Positions 42,419-51,019 are shown, numbered from the stretch's first letter. The stretch: 64,000 bases of DNA from Streptomyces sp. NBC_01478 (GCF_036227225.1 NZ_CP109444.1:744001-808000), one strand, 5' to 3'. Made by a program: numbers and translations. Notes: generated by a model from the sequence alone, not told the origin.

Positions 42419-44692
42419 GTGTATCGGTACGTGGCCGAGGGAGAAGTGACGGGGCGTGAGGTCACGGAGCAGGAGGTCGCGGTTCACGTCTTCGTCCCGC
42501 TGCACGGTGGGCGCGCCGAGGAGGGAACGGCCTCGGTCCGGGCGATGTGGGGGCGCTTTCGTGAACTGCAGCACGCGGACGGGGAGTTGTACGCGGCGCT
42601 GCCGGTCCGGGTGCCGGACCCCCTGCTCGCCTCTGCCCCGCGGGGCTCGGTCGTGGTGGCGGGTGTGCAGTCCGCCGACCTGCTCGACCAGGCGGTGCTG
42701 CGACGGCACGGGGAGATCCTCAATCTGTCGGTGCTCCTCGGCGCCGGTCCGGACCGGGAGTGGTCCGGGTTGCGTGAGCGGGCGGAGACGATCGTGGGGC
42801 CGCTCGGGGCGTGCCATCTGGGCGCGGTGACACTGGAGTTGGGGAAACTGCCGGAGGGAACACCCGGGGACGTCGATCTGTCGGAGCCGGCGGGCGGCGA
42901 CGAGTCGCAGCGGTGGCGGCTGTTGCGGATGCTGGGGCGGGCCGACGCCGACGCGCGGCTCGGGGCCTGGGCGTGGTCGGACGACCACCGATCCGGAATG
43001 CCGCACTTCGTCCGGTACTTGATGTACATGACCGCCCTGCGTCACCAGTGGGCGACGCATCACGCGCTGGGCGATGCGCGGGCCGCGGGGCAGGGCGGGA
43101 CACTGGCCGAGGTGCGGCTGCCGTACTGGGGCCCGGAGCCCTATGAGTTGGCGGACGCCGAGGCCGAACTCCGGTTCATGCGGCGGATGGTGGAGACGCT
43201 TCGCGGGAACGCCCGGCAAGCGCTGGAGGACTCGGGTCTCGACGGCGAGGCCGTGCTGGGGGCGGACCGGCGGTTCGGCTCGTCGTTCGTCCGGCGGCTG
43301 GACGACCTCCTCGCCCTCCGGGAACTGGCCGGCCCGGCAGAGCCGGTGCGAGGCCCGGCGGTACCGACGCGAAGCCCGGCGGAGCCGGTACCGAGCCCGG
43401 TGGAACCTACGCGGAGCCCGGCAGAGCCGGTACCAACCCCGGCGGAACCGGTGCGCGCCCCGGCACCGGAGCGGAGCCCCCGGGCGGCGGGACCGGATCG
43501 GGTGCTGGCCGTCGTCGACGAGTGGTTCCCCGCCCACGGTGGCCTGAGCGCCTTCAACCGCGGGCTGTGCATCGCACTCGCCGAGGCCGGTGCGAACGTC
43601 CGTGTCCTGGTGGTGTCTTCCAGTCCCGAGGAGCGCGCGGACGCGGCCGACCACCACGTGCTCCTCGTGGACGCCGCCCGGCAGGGCGTCCAGGGCAAGG
43701 AGTCGCTGTTCCTGCGGCCGCCGTTCACCGATGGATTCGAGCCCGACCTCGTCATCGGCCACGGCAGGGACATGGGGCTGGCCGCCCGGGCGCAGGTGAA
43801 GGAGTATTTCCCGGGCGCGGGGCGACTGCACTTCCTGCACGTGGAACCGGACCGGGCGGAGGCCCAGAAGCCGCTGGCGGAGGCCGACTTGGCGGTCCGC
43901 GCGCAGGAACGCACGGAGCGGGAGCTCGAACTCTGCGAGGACGCCCTGCGTTCGGTGGCGGTCGGCCCCCGGCTGGCGAGGACCATGCGGCGTCATCTGC
44001 GCACCCGGAAGCTGGCCCCCCTGCTGCGCGTCGACCCCGGATTCGACGGAAGGCCCGCCGCCACGGCGCCCGGCATCGACGAGATCCCGCAGATCCTGAT
44101 GATGGGCAGGCTGGACGACGCCCCGCTCAAAGGGCTCGACATCGCCTGCCGGGCGCTGGGGGCGGCGGTACCGCCGCGGGCGGAGCACGGCTCCTGGGAA
44201 CTGCTGATCCGCGGCGTGCCCGACCGGACGTCCCGGGTGCTGAGCGCGCAGGTGGAGGAGTGGATCGGCACCCCTGCGGTGGATGTGGCGCTTCGTCCGT
44301 TCTCCGCGGATCCCCGGCACATCATGGAGGACGTGGCGCGGGCGAGTCTGGTCCTCATGCCCTCCCGGGCGGAGGCGTTCGGTCTGGTCGGTCTGGAGGC
44401 GATCGCCGCCGGGGTGCCCGTGCTGGTGAGCGGGCGCAGCGGTCTCGGCGTACTGCTGCTCGATCAGGGGCTGCCGGTCGCCCACCAGGCCGTGGTGGAT
44501 GTGGCGGCCACGACACGGGACCTCGATGTGGACGTCCGGTCGTGGGAGAAGTCCATTCATGCCGTCATGCGAAACCTGCCGGCCGCCTTCGGCGAAGCCG
44601 CCGATCTCCGGAGGGAAATGGCCGCCCGCTGCTCCTGGGAGACGGCCGCAACCGCCGTGCTGGACTGCCTTCGCCCCGACGGATCCGCCTGA
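42419..44692 (+). CDS. CATRA-N-like domain fused to a GT4-type glycosyltransferase
   Basis: 757 residues from GTG 42419 (AGGCGGGG adjoins). Residues 20-290 match, by recall, the N-terminal module of CATRA (caspase- and TPR-associated) conflict proteins: VAVHVFVPLHGG, LYAALPVRVPDP, LLDQAVLRRHGEILNLSVLLG and a helical MTALRHQWATHHALG. Residues 305-353 are seven 7-residue repeats of the type (G/S/T/A)PAEPV(R/P). Residues 360-757 are a GT-B glycosyltransferase: DEWFPAHGGLSAFNRGL, HFLHVEPDRAE, LMMGRLDDAPLKGLDIACRA and the EX7E motif EAFGLVGLE (Glu652, Glu660), typical of family 4. It may sugar-tag a target or the cell surface when triggered. Confidence 0.75.
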   Translation: MYRYVAEGEVTGREVTEQEVAVHVFVPLHGGRAEEGTASVRAMWGRFRELQHADGELYAALPVRVPDPLLASAPRGSVVVAGVQSADLLDQAVLRRHGEILNLSVLLGAGPDREWSGLRERAETIVGPLGACHLGAVTLELGKLPEGTPGDVDLSEPAGGDESQRWRLLRMLGRADADARLGAWAWSDDHRSGMPHFVRYLMYMTALRHQWATHHALGDARAAGQGGTLAEVRLPYWGPEPYELADAEAELRFMRRMVETLRGNARQALEDSGLDGEAVLGADRRFGSSFVRRLDDLLALRELAGPAEPVRGPAVPTRSPAEPVPSPVEPTRSPAEPVPTPAEPVRAPAPERSPRAAGPDRVLAVVDEWFPAHGGLSAFNRGLCIALAEAGANVRVLVVSSSPEERADAADHHVLLVDAARQGVQGKESLFLRPPFTDGFEPDLVIGHGRDMGLAARAQVKEYFPGAGRLHFLHVEPDRAEAQKPLAEADLAVRAQERTERELELCEDALRSVAVGPRLARTMRRHLRTRKLAPLLRVDPGFDGRPAATAPGIDEIPQILMMGRLDDAPLKGLDIACRALGAAVPPRAEHGSWELLIRGVPDRTSRVLSAQVEEWIGTPAVDVALRPFSADPRHIMEDVARASLVLMPSRAEAFGLVGLEAIAAGVPVLVSGRSGLGVLLLDQGLPVAHQAVVDVAATTRDLDVDVRSWEKSIHAVMRNLPAAFGEAADLRREMAARCSWETAATAVLDCLRPDGSA
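43331..43477. repeat. Seven 21-base units encoding a Pro-rich heptad linker
   Basis: Seven units of 7 residues (GPAEPVR, GPAVPTR, SPAEPVP, SPVEPTR, SPAEPVP, TPAEPVR, APAPERS) join the CATRA-like and glycosyltransferase halves. The alternating units suggest expansion by duplication. The linker should be extended and flexible, and its length may vary between strains. Confidence 0.85.
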
Positions 44693-44699
44693 CCCGCGA

Positions 44700-44737
44700 C
44701 CGGCCCTCCACGTCTCCCCTGTCACGTGGAGGGCCGG
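44700..44737 (+). terminator. Hairpin terminator after the CATRA-glycosyltransferase gene
   Basis: A perfect 14-base stem, CCGGCCCTCCACGT and ACGTGGAGGGCCGG, with a 10-base loop, begins 7 bases after the stop codon. No T-tract follows, as usual in high-GC actinobacteria. Confidence 0.8.
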
Positions 44738-44937
44738 AGTCATGTGCGGCTGAGGGGCGTTCAGTGGGTCTGCACGGCTGTCGTCCTCCTGCGGCCGGCC
44801 GGGGGCCGGTATCCCCTCGGCGTGGAATCCGCAGGCAAACACGCGGATCCGTCCGGCCGTCCGGGGTCCTGGAACACACTGGAAACGTCTGGATCCGTGC
44901 GGTGCGGATCCGTGGACGTCCCCGCGGAGGAACGGTG

Positions 44938-47328
44938 GTGAACGAAGCTCCCTGGCCGCCCGGCCACGACGGAGAGGCACTGGGACAGCGGCTGGCGGTC
45001 GAACTGACCCGCGCTGTCGTCCGGGCCGAGAAACGGTTCGGCAGAGCGCTCGACCGTCGCGAACTCGCCAGGCGGCTGAACGTGTCCGCCAGCAGCCTGT
45101 ACGCGTATCTCAACGGCACGACTCTGCCGGGCACCGGTGTGTTCGACGCGCTCCTCGCCGCGTTGGGCGTCGACGGACCCGAGGCGGGGCGGCTCGCCAC
45201 TCTGCGGGACGAGGTCGACGCCGCCCGACGGCTGCGCCCCATCGCCGCCCGCGGCTCCGCCCGCCGGTCGCCGGGGTCGGTCGCGGTCCCCCGCCATCTT
45301 CCGCTGAGCCACCCCGTGTTCGTCGCCCGGGACGCCGAACTCGTCCGGCTGGACGCGCTGTTGGACCCGTCCGCCGACTCCGCGCCGGGCCGGGCGGGGG
45401 TCGCCGTCGTCGAGGGAACCGGGGGCGTCGGCAAGACCGCGCTCGCCCTGCACTGGGCGCACCGGACGCAGCACCTCTTCCCGGACGGCCAGCTCTACGT
45501 CAATCTGCGGGGCTTCGGCGACGAGGCGGTCATGGACCCGGGGGAAGCCCTGCACGGTTTCCTCCAGGCGCTCGGTGTCACCCCGGCCGCCGTCCCGACC
45601 GACACCGCCGTGGCCTCCGGACTGCTGCGCACACTGCTGACCGGCCGCCGGGTGCTGCTGGTCCTGGACAACGCCCGCTCCACCGACCAGGTACGGCCGC
45701 TGCTGCCCACCGACGCCGGTTCCGTCGCCGTCGTCACCAGCCGCAACCGCCTCGACGGCCTCGTCATCCGCGAAGGCGCCCTGCGCATCGCCCTCGACGT
45801 GCTGCCGCGCTACGCCGCCCGTACCCTCCTGGAGCGGCAGATGGGCGCCGAGCGGATCGCCCTGGAGCCGCGCGAGGTGGACGAACTGGTCGACCTGTGC
45901 GCCCGATTACCGCTGGCGCTGAGCGTCGCCGCCGCCCGTACGGCCACCGCCCCGGCGGGTTCCGTGGGCGCCCTGGTCCGTGAACTGCGGCGCGCCCGGG
46001 CGCCGTTGGACCTGTTCGGGGTGCAGGACGCGGATGTCGATCTGCGGACCGTGTTCCACGGTTCGTACACGCTGCTGCCGGCGCCGGCCGCCCGGCTCTT
46101 CCGGCTGCTGGGCTGCCACCCCGGACCCGAGATCGACGCCGCCGCCTGCGCGGGCCTCATCGGCGACGCGGACCCGCCCCTCGCCCTGCTCGACACCCTC
46201 ACCGCCGCCCACCTCGTCCGCCAGCACACCCCCGGCCGCTACACCCTGCACGACCTGCTGCGGCTCTACGCCGTGGAACTCCTCGACGGCGGCTCGCCGC
46301 AGGAGCGCCGGGACGGCACCGAACGGCTGCTGCGGCACTACCTGGACAACGCACGCCTGGCCGACCACCACCTCGAACCCTGGCGTCCGACACCCGGCGG
46401 AGCCCCGAGGATCACCGGCGCGCAGCCGCCGATCGGCGACCACGCCTCGGCGACGGGCTGGTTCGAGTCGGAACTGTCCTCGCTGCAGGCCCTCATGGTC
46501 CAGGCCACCGCCACCCCGGGCCTGGAGCCGTACGCCTGGCGGCTGGCCGACGCCTGCGCCCTCCACCTGCGCCGCTCCGGCCGCCGTGCGCAGCGGGCCG
46601 CCGTGCACGCGCTGGCCCGTGACGCCGCGGACCGGGCCGGGGACCGCGCCGCCCACGCCACCGCCACCCGCCGGCTCGCCGACGCCCTCTCCCGGCTGGG
46701 CCGCACCGGGGAGGCACTCGACCTGCTGTACGCGACCCTGCGCGCCTGCCGTGCGCTGGGCGACGCGGAGGGCGTACGGGCGGTACGGCTCTCGCTGGTC
46801 CGGGTGTACAGCTCCTGCGGCGATCCCCGCAGGGCGATGCCGCACGCCCGGCTCGCCCTCGCCATGGCGGAGCGCACCGAGGACCCCGTCGCCCTCGCGG
46901 ACGGCCTCACCTCCGTGGCGCAGCAGTGGGAGCGACTGGGCGAGCACACCGTCGCCCTCGACCACGCGCACCGCGCCCTGGAGCTCTACACCCGGCTCGG
47001 TCACCTCGACGGACAGGCGGGCATCCTCTTCGGCATGGGCCGCGCCGAACAGGGGCTCGGCCGGCCCGCCGCGGCGATCGGCCACTACGAGGTCTCCCTC
47101 GACCTGGACCGGGCCCTGGGCGACCGGTTCCGCGAGGCCCACGCGTTGGAGCACCTCGGGGACGCCCATGCGACGCTCGGCCGGGGCGAGGTCGCGCGCG
47201 CCCTGTGGGAGGAGGCCCTCGCGCTCTTCGAGGATCTGCACCACCCCGACGCCGAGCCGGTCCGCGGCAAGCTGTGCGCGGCGGCGGACTATCCTCCGGT
47301 GCCCGCCTCCAGCCAGCTCAGCCCGTAG
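44938..47328 (+). CDS. STAND ATPase: HTH, NB-ARC and TPR (AfsR-like without the SARP domain)
   Basis: 796 residues from GTG 44938, GGAGG 7 bases before. Residues 35-75 form an XRE-like HTH (ARRLNVSASSLYAYLNGTTLP). The NB-ARC module has VFVARDAELVRL, Walker A EGTGGVGKTALAL (Lys166), VLLVLDNARSTDQVRPLLP, VTSRNRL and LPLALSVAAAR, followed by a winged helix and YTLHDLLRLYA. From about 520 to 780 there are TPR repeats (ALDLLYATLRACRALGD, then AMPHARLALAMAERTED, and so on). It should act as a ligand-triggered switch, either as transcription factor or as a conflict-system sensor. It stands between the CATRA gene and an XRE gene. Confidence 0.9.
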   Translation: MNEAPWPPGHDGEALGQRLAVELTRAVVRAEKRFGRALDRRELARRLNVSASSLYAYLNGTTLPGTGVFDALLAALGVDGPEAGRLATLRDEVDAARRLRPIAARGSARRSPGSVAVPRHLPLSHPVFVARDAELVRLDALLDPSADSAPGRAGVAVVEGTGGVGKTALALHWAHRTQHLFPDGQLYVNLRGFGDEAVMDPGEALHGFLQALGVTPAAVPTDTAVASGLLRTLLTGRRVLLVLDNARSTDQVRPLLPTDAGSVAVVTSRNRLDGLVIREGALRIALDVLPRYAARTLLERQMGAERIALEPREVDELVDLCARLPLALSVAAARTATAPAGSVGALVRELRRARAPLDLFGVQDADVDLRTVFHGSYTLLPAPAARLFRLLGCHPGPEIDAAACAGLIGDADPPLALLDTLTAAHLVRQHTPGRYTLHDLLRLYAVELLDGGSPQERRDGTERLLRHYLDNARLADHHLEPWRPTPGGAPRITGAQPPIGDHASATGWFESELSSLQALMVQATATPGLEPYAWRLADACALHLRRSGRRAQRAAVHALARDAADRAGDRAAHATATRRLADALSRLGRTGEALDLLYATLRACRALGDAEGVRAVRLSLVRVYSSCGDPRRAMPHARLALAMAERTEDPVALADGLTSVAQQWERLGEHTVALDHAHRALELYTRLGHLDGQAGILFGMGRAEQGLGRPAAAIGHYEVSLDLDRALGDRFREAHALEHLGDAHATLGRGEVARALWEEALALFEDLHHPDAEPVRGKLCAAADYPPVPASSQLSP

Positions 47329-48242
47329 CCGTAACCCACCTTCATGGCCCCGAACTCGACGTCCACCAGCCCGTGTTCGTCGGGGCGCAGGGTCGGCGTG
47401 CCCGGGTCCTGCTGGTAGATGACGGCGGTGGGCACGCCGGCCAGCCGCCACACCGTGCGCGGCGGTTTCGCCGGGTCGAAGCCGACCCGTAGCCGGAAGT
47501 GCTCGCTGCGGGTCAGCGGGACGTGCACGAAGTGGGGTGCCATGGGCTGGTCCGGCGGGATGCGCAGCCGGAGTTCGTAGACGTGCCGGGTGCCGGCGGC
47601 GATCGGTGCTGGCAGGACCAGGAACCGTTCGAAGTAGCTCTCGTACTGCGGCCCGCCGTCCGCCAGCCGGCCGCCCTGGACGACGGACATCTCCAGTTCG
47701 TGCCGGGGCGTCGTGTCACCGGCGCGCCGGGGCACGCTGACGCCGACCGGTATCCGGGCCAGGCCGTCGCAGGTGGCGACCACGATCCGGCGCTCCAGCG
47801 CCTCGGGCGTCGGGGTGTCCAGGCGGAGCCGGGTGGACACGGACTCGGTGTACCAGCCGTGCGGTTCGGTGCGCGCGCAGTCCGCCGGGCACCGCTCGGC
47901 ATGTGCTCCGTTCACGCGGCCCGCCGGAGCGTCCCAGGGCGGCGGGACGACTCCGTCGGCACCGTCCGGGGAGTCGGGGTCCAGGGCCCGGCGCACCTGC
48001 GCCCAGTACTCGCCCCACTGCGGCACATCGCCGCCGCAGGCGCCGACGATCGCCAGGGTGACCGGGCGGGTCGGATGGGTCTCGCCCCGCATGGCGTCGC
48101 TGACGGTCGTCCTGCCGTACCCGGTGCGGCGGGCCAGTTGGTCCAGTGTCAGTCCGGCCGATCCGCGCAGGTCGCGGAGCCAGTACGCGAAGAGCCGGGC
48201 CGGTGACCCGTCCAGGACGATCTCCTTCTGCGGACGCCCCAT
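47289..48242 (-). CDS. XRE-family regulator with a C-terminal sensor-like region
   Basis: 317 residues from ATG 48242. Residues 12-60 are a helix-turn-helix (FAYWLRDLRGSAGLTLDQLA, then TGYGRTTVSDAMRGET), the form common in Streptomyces STAND-linked regulators. Residues 125-300 are beta-rich, containing ERRIVVATCDGLARIPVGVS, HFVHVPLTRSEHFRLRVGFD, RTVWRLAGVP and VDVEFGAMKVGYGYGLSW, with no known family. Its last 40 bases overlap the 3' end of the convergent STAND gene. It probably controls the divergent operon at 48483 and perhaps the island. Confidence 0.75.
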   Translation of the reverse strand: MGRPQKEIVLDGSPARLFAYWLRDLRGSAGLTLDQLARRTGYGRTTVSDAMRGETHPTRPVTLAIVGACGGDVPQWGEYWAQVRRALDPDSPDGADGVVPPPWDAPAGRVNGAHAERCPADCARTEPHGWYTESVSTRLRLDTPTPEALERRIVVATCDGLARIPVGVSVPRRAGDTTPRHELEMSVVQGGRLADGGPQYESYFERFLVLPAPIAAGTRHVYELRLRIPPDQPMAPHFVHVPLTRSEHFRLRVGFDPAKPPRTVWRLAGVPTAVIYQQDPGTPTLRPDEHGLVDVEFGAMKVGYGYGLSWLEAGTGG

Positions 48243-48389
48243 CCTGCGCAACCCCCCTGCCGGGCAACGGCGTCGCCGCCGATGTCGCGGCCGAGTCTCG
48301 CACACGGCGGGACACGTCGTTCCGGTCTTGTTCTCCCGCCCGCCGGCCGTCCGGGTTTTCCGGAGATCGTCCGGTTCGCCGGAGAACTG

Positions 48390-48418
48390 TTGAGTGCGAA
48401 CTCCGGGCCTTGTTACAC
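48390..48418 (+). promoter_or_regulatory. Promoter of the 48483-49801 three-gene unit
   Basis: -35 TTGAGT (48390-48395), 17-base spacer, -10 TTACAC (48413-48418), about 65 bases before ATG 48483. Just upstream, TCCGGAGA and GCCGGAGAA are repeated within 30 bases, possible sites for the divergent XRE protein. Confidence 0.5.
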
Positions 48419-48482
48419 AGGTTGCGCCCGGCTCCGGTGCGTCCGCATCGGCCGGTTCCCACTCTTGTTCCAGGAGAGGACC

Positions 48483-49202
48483 ATGGCTCTGTTCCCCAGG
48501 ACGCCCCGCGCCGCACGACTGCCGGGCGACGTGGTGTCGCGGATGGAGCGGTTCGGCCGCTTCGAGTTCGACCCGGTCGGCACCGACATCGACGCCTCGG
48601 ACGTATGGGGCGAACTCCAGGCGCCCTACCTGCCGTTCGCGCAGTCCGACCCGCAGGGCTTCGCCCGCGCACTGGCCGACGCCGTGCTGCCGGCCGGCGG
48701 TTTCGCCCTGTTCGGGGCCGCGCGCACGGTGTGGAACCTGGTCGGCTCCGACTTCACCAGCCCGGCCTACGACACCGTACGGATGGCCGCGCTGGAGTTC
48801 TTCCGCGCGAACGGGGTGCCGAGCAACCGGCTGTCCGCCGCCGACTGGCTGTTCTGGCAGGAGAACCGCTCCGAGCCCTGGCTCGTGGGCCGGCCCCGTC
48901 CGACACCCGAGTCGGCACACATCCCGGCCCTCGCACCGGGGGAACTGCGCCAGATCGCGCGGATCACCGAGGCCTCGAACTCCAACGTCCTCTACGTCAC
49001 CGCCGCGCGCGAGGGCCGTTTCGTGACCGTGGTGGACGCGCCGACCAGCGACACCGATCCCACCCGGGCGCGCTTCGAGTGGATGTCGGCGGACACCCTG
49101 CACGAGCTGTACACCCGGGTCGGCGAGGCGTTCCAGACACCGGTGCACTGGGTCGCCGACGAACTGCGTCCGTTCATCCCCCTGCCGCCGTCCCGCCTGT
49201 GA
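48483..49202 (+). CDS. Protein of unknown function, first of a small operon
   Basis: 239 residues, ATG 48483 after AGGAGAGG. No family is recognised. It is a soluble, aromatic-rich protein. Visible stretches are VWGELQAPYLPFAQSD, a Gly/Ala helix (LPAGGFALFGAARTVWNLVG), FFRANGVPSNRLSAADWLFW, and a mixed alpha/beta end, ISEASN..VLYVTAAREGRFVTVVDAP and WVADELRPFIPLPP. No membrane segment or nucleotide motif. It is followed 26 bases later by a zinc ribbon gene, and together with the third gene it lies between the XRE regulator and the CHAT operon. Confidence 0.65.
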   Translation: MALFPRTPRAARLPGDVVSRMERFGRFEFDPVGTDIDASDVWGELQAPYLPFAQSDPQGFARALADAVLPAGGFALFGAARTVWNLVGSDFTSPAYDTVRMAALEFFRANGVPSNRLSAADWLFWQENRSEPWLVGRPRPTPESAHIPALAPGELRQIARITEASNSNVLYVTAAREGRFVTVVDAPTSDTDPTRARFEWMSADTLHELYTRVGEAFQTPVHWVADELRPFIPLPPSRL

Positions 49203-49228
49203 GACGGCCGCCCCCCGAGGAGAGACAC

Positions 49229-49402
49229 ATGGCCAAAGGCCTCAACTGCCAGGTCTGCCGGCAGCGCATGACCGTCAAGAGCGAGCAGCGTCAGCCGATG
49301 GGCTCGTGGATCGTCTACGAGTGCCGCAACCCCGCCTGCAAGAACTGGCTCGACAGCGGTCAGCGCCACCGGTTCAACGAAAAGGTCTTCGAGGACAAGT
49401 AG
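49229..49402 (+). CDS. Zinc-ribbon mini-protein
   Basis: 57 residues, ATG 49229 with GAGGAG 6 bases before. It holds two cysteine pairs, CQVCRQRM (residues 7-10) and YECRNPACKNW (about 32-37), CxxC...CxxxxC, typical of a small zinc ribbon. It has SGQRHRFNEKVF near the end. Such ribbons bind nucleic acids or serve as protein adaptors. It sits between two uncharacterised genes and is co-transcribed with them (gap of 12 bases to the next gene). Confidence 0.7.
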   Translation: MAKGLNCQVCRQRMTVKSEQRQPMGSWIVYECRNPACKNWLDSGQRHRFNEKVFEDK

Positions 49403-49414
49403 GGAGTACAGGGC

Positions 49415-49801
49415 ATGGCCAAGACTCCGGTGGAGATAATCACCCAGCTCTCGATGGCGGAGGCGGCCGACGTCTTCCGCGGTGCGATGCGGGTGAGCTG
49501 GTGGAGCGAGAACATCACCGGCGCGGGCACCACCTTCGAGGGGCCCAGAGGCTCGGTCTTCGACACCGTGGCCCAGGACCGGCCCGACTTCAGCGTGATG
49601 GCGCTGCTGGGCGGGCGGGGAGCGGAGATCCAGAAGTCCGCGGTGCACATGTACATGTGGGACCGGGGCGCCCACCGTGAGATCGCGCTGGGTGTCGGCC
49701 GCAACCTCGCCGCCTTCGGCATCAAGGCGAACCGCAAGATCCGCCGGTTCGTCGACGAGCTGACGGAACTCGATCCGTCCATGAAGTACACGGGGATCTG
49801 A
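49415..49801 (+). CDS. Protein of unknown function, third of the operon
   Basis: 128 residues, ATG 49415. No family is recognised. The mix of strand and helix is MAKTPVEIITQLSMAEAADVF, then VSWWSENITGAGTTFEGPRG, VFDTVAQDRPDFSVMALLGG, VHMYMWDRGAHREIALGVGR and a C-terminal helix with NRKIRRFVDELTELD. The W-W and H-MYMWD stretches are distinctive and could serve as search anchors. It has no membrane segment. A hairpin terminator follows at 49838. Confidence 0.6.
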   Translation: MAKTPVEIITQLSMAEAADVFRGAMRVSWWSENITGAGTTFEGPRGSVFDTVAQDRPDFSVMALLGGRGAEIQKSAVHMYMWDRGAHREIALGVGRNLAAFGIKANRKIRRFVDELTELDPSMKYTGI

Positions 49802-49837
49802 GCGGCCGCACCGAGCGGCCTTCGGTCCCGGCGGTCC

Positions 49838-49872
49838 GACGAGCACCCGGCGCAGGGGACCGGGTGCTCGTC
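49838..49872. terminator. Bidirectional hairpin terminator
   Basis: A perfect 13-base stem, GACGAGCACCCGG and CCGGGTGCTCGTC, with a 9-base loop lies between the convergent genes ending at 49801 and 49903. It can serve both, since the stem is symmetric. Confidence 0.8.
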
Positions 49873-49902
49873 CCCGTGAACAGGCCTGTCCTGTCCGGGT
49901 GT

Positions 49903-50619
49903 TCAGCCGACGGCGGCGAACGCCTCCGCCGACACGTCCCGTTCGAGCACCGACCGGTGGAAGGAGTAGACGCCGATGTCGGAGACCTTCACCACCAGGC
50001 AGTACTGGTCGGTCGACGCCACCGACCGGACCACCTGCGCGTACTCCCGCCGCAGGAAGTGGACCGCCGCCTGGTTCGCCACCGAGCTCTGTCCGCACAC
50101 CAGCACCACCGGGCGGCTCGACTCGGGCGGCGTGAACTTGGCGACCACCGCGTACTCCTGGTGCCCCCGGTCGAAGTAGTAGCGCTCCCCGCCGACCGCG
50201 ATGGCCACCGAGTCGCGGCGGTCGCTGAACGGGATGATCCGCACCCCGGGCAGATGGGCCGTCAGATGTCCGCCGGTGCGGGGATTGGACCCGCCGATCG
50301 GCCCGCCGACACAGAACTCGGTGCGGTCGCCGTTCGAGCCGCGCAGCTCGCCGGACTCCACACTCACCCGGCATCCCAACTCGCTGAGCAGCACGGTCAG
50401 TTCGACGACAGCCCGAAGGTCCCGCTGCTGGGTGGTGCCCGGCTGCCCGTGCTTGGTGCCGACGACGATCACACAGTGCTCGCCGGGCCGGGTGCCGAAG
50501 AACGCGGCCCTGCGGTACAGCGCCCGCCTCCGCCGTCCCCGCTCCCACAGCGTGCCCAGGCCGAGACCGACGAGGCTGGTCAGCAGACCGACCGCGACAT
50601 TGGCGAGTACCGACAGCAT
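49903..50619 (-). CDS. Membrane-anchored protein with unknown Rossmann-like domain
   Basis: 238 residues. Residues 5-24 (NVAVGLLTSLVGLGLGTLW) form a helix followed by ERGRRRR, so an N-out, C-in anchor. The soluble part has an open alpha/beta pattern: HCVIVVGTKHG, DLRAVVELTVLLSELGCRV, TEFCVGGPIGGSNPRTG, HQEYAVVAKFTPP, RPVVLVCGQSSVANQAAVHFLRRE and YCLVVKVSDIGVYS. It could be a NAD-, nucleotide- or ligand-binding module like those used as sensors in conflict systems, but I cannot name it. It is the third gene of the CHAT operon. Confidence 0.6.
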   Translation of the reverse strand: MLSVLANVAVGLLTSLVGLGLGTLWERGRRRRALYRRAAFFGTRPGEHCVIVVGTKHGQPGTTQQRDLRAVVELTVLLSELGCRVSVESGELRGSNGDRTEFCVGGPIGGSNPRTGGHLTAHLPGVRIIPFSDRRDSVAIAVGGERYYFDRGHQEYAVVAKFTPPESSRPVVLVCGQSSVANQAAVHFLRREYAQVVRSVASTDQYCLVVKVSDIGVYSFHRSVLERDVSAEAFAAVG

Positions 50620-50629
50620 CGGCGGGCCG

Positions 50630-51016
50630 TCAGGTCCGCTCGGCGGGCTCGGGTGCGGGACGCCGGTCGTCGGGCGGGGAGTCCGGGGCGAGCGCGTGCA
50701 CGAGCGCGACGACCCGTTCCCGCTCCGGCTCGGGCAGCGGCACCCTGTCGTCCGCGGTGATCCGGGTGACCCTGCCGCCCGACCACTCGTCCAGCTCGCC
50801 GGTCAGCTCGGCGACCTTGGCCGCCTTTCCGGCCGCGACGGCCGCCGACAGCATGTCCAGCACCTCGGCGACCTCCGCCCACGCCTCAGGCGTGAGCCGC
50901 CACTCCTTCAGCATCAGCCGCAGCGCCAGACTCGCCTCGCCGGCCGTCTCGCGGTCGATCATGGCCGCCCCCTCCGTTGTGCTCACGCCCTGTTCCTTCC
51001 CCTCGTTCGTCGTCAT
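50630..51016 (-). CDS. CATRA-system-associated small protein
   Basis: 128 residues. ATG 51016 is 3 bases after the CHAT stop; GTG 50986, with GGAAGG 8 bases before it, is an alternative start. The core, ASLALRLMLKEWRLTPEAWA, then AEVLDMLSAAVAAGKAAKVAELTGEL, ending VPLPEPERERVVALVHAL, matches by recall the short proteins annotated as CATRA-system-associated. They are helical and lie beside TPR-CHAT genes. It probably bridges or inhibits the CHAT protease. 11 bases separate it from the next gene. Confidence 0.65.
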   Translation of the reverse strand: MTTNEGKEQGVSTTEGAAMIDRETAGEASLALRLMLKEWRLTPEAWAEVAEVLDMLSAAVAAGKAAKVAELTGELDEWSGGRVTRITADDRVPLPEPERERVVALVHALAPDSPPDDRRPAPEPAERT

Positions 51017-51019
51017 CCG

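Noticed and set aside
41933..44980. 1015-residue open frame on the minus strand over the CATRA-glycosyltransferase gene
   Set aside because: Arg/Pro/Gly/His-rich composition without domains; it is the antisense shadow of a clear glycosyltransferase gene.
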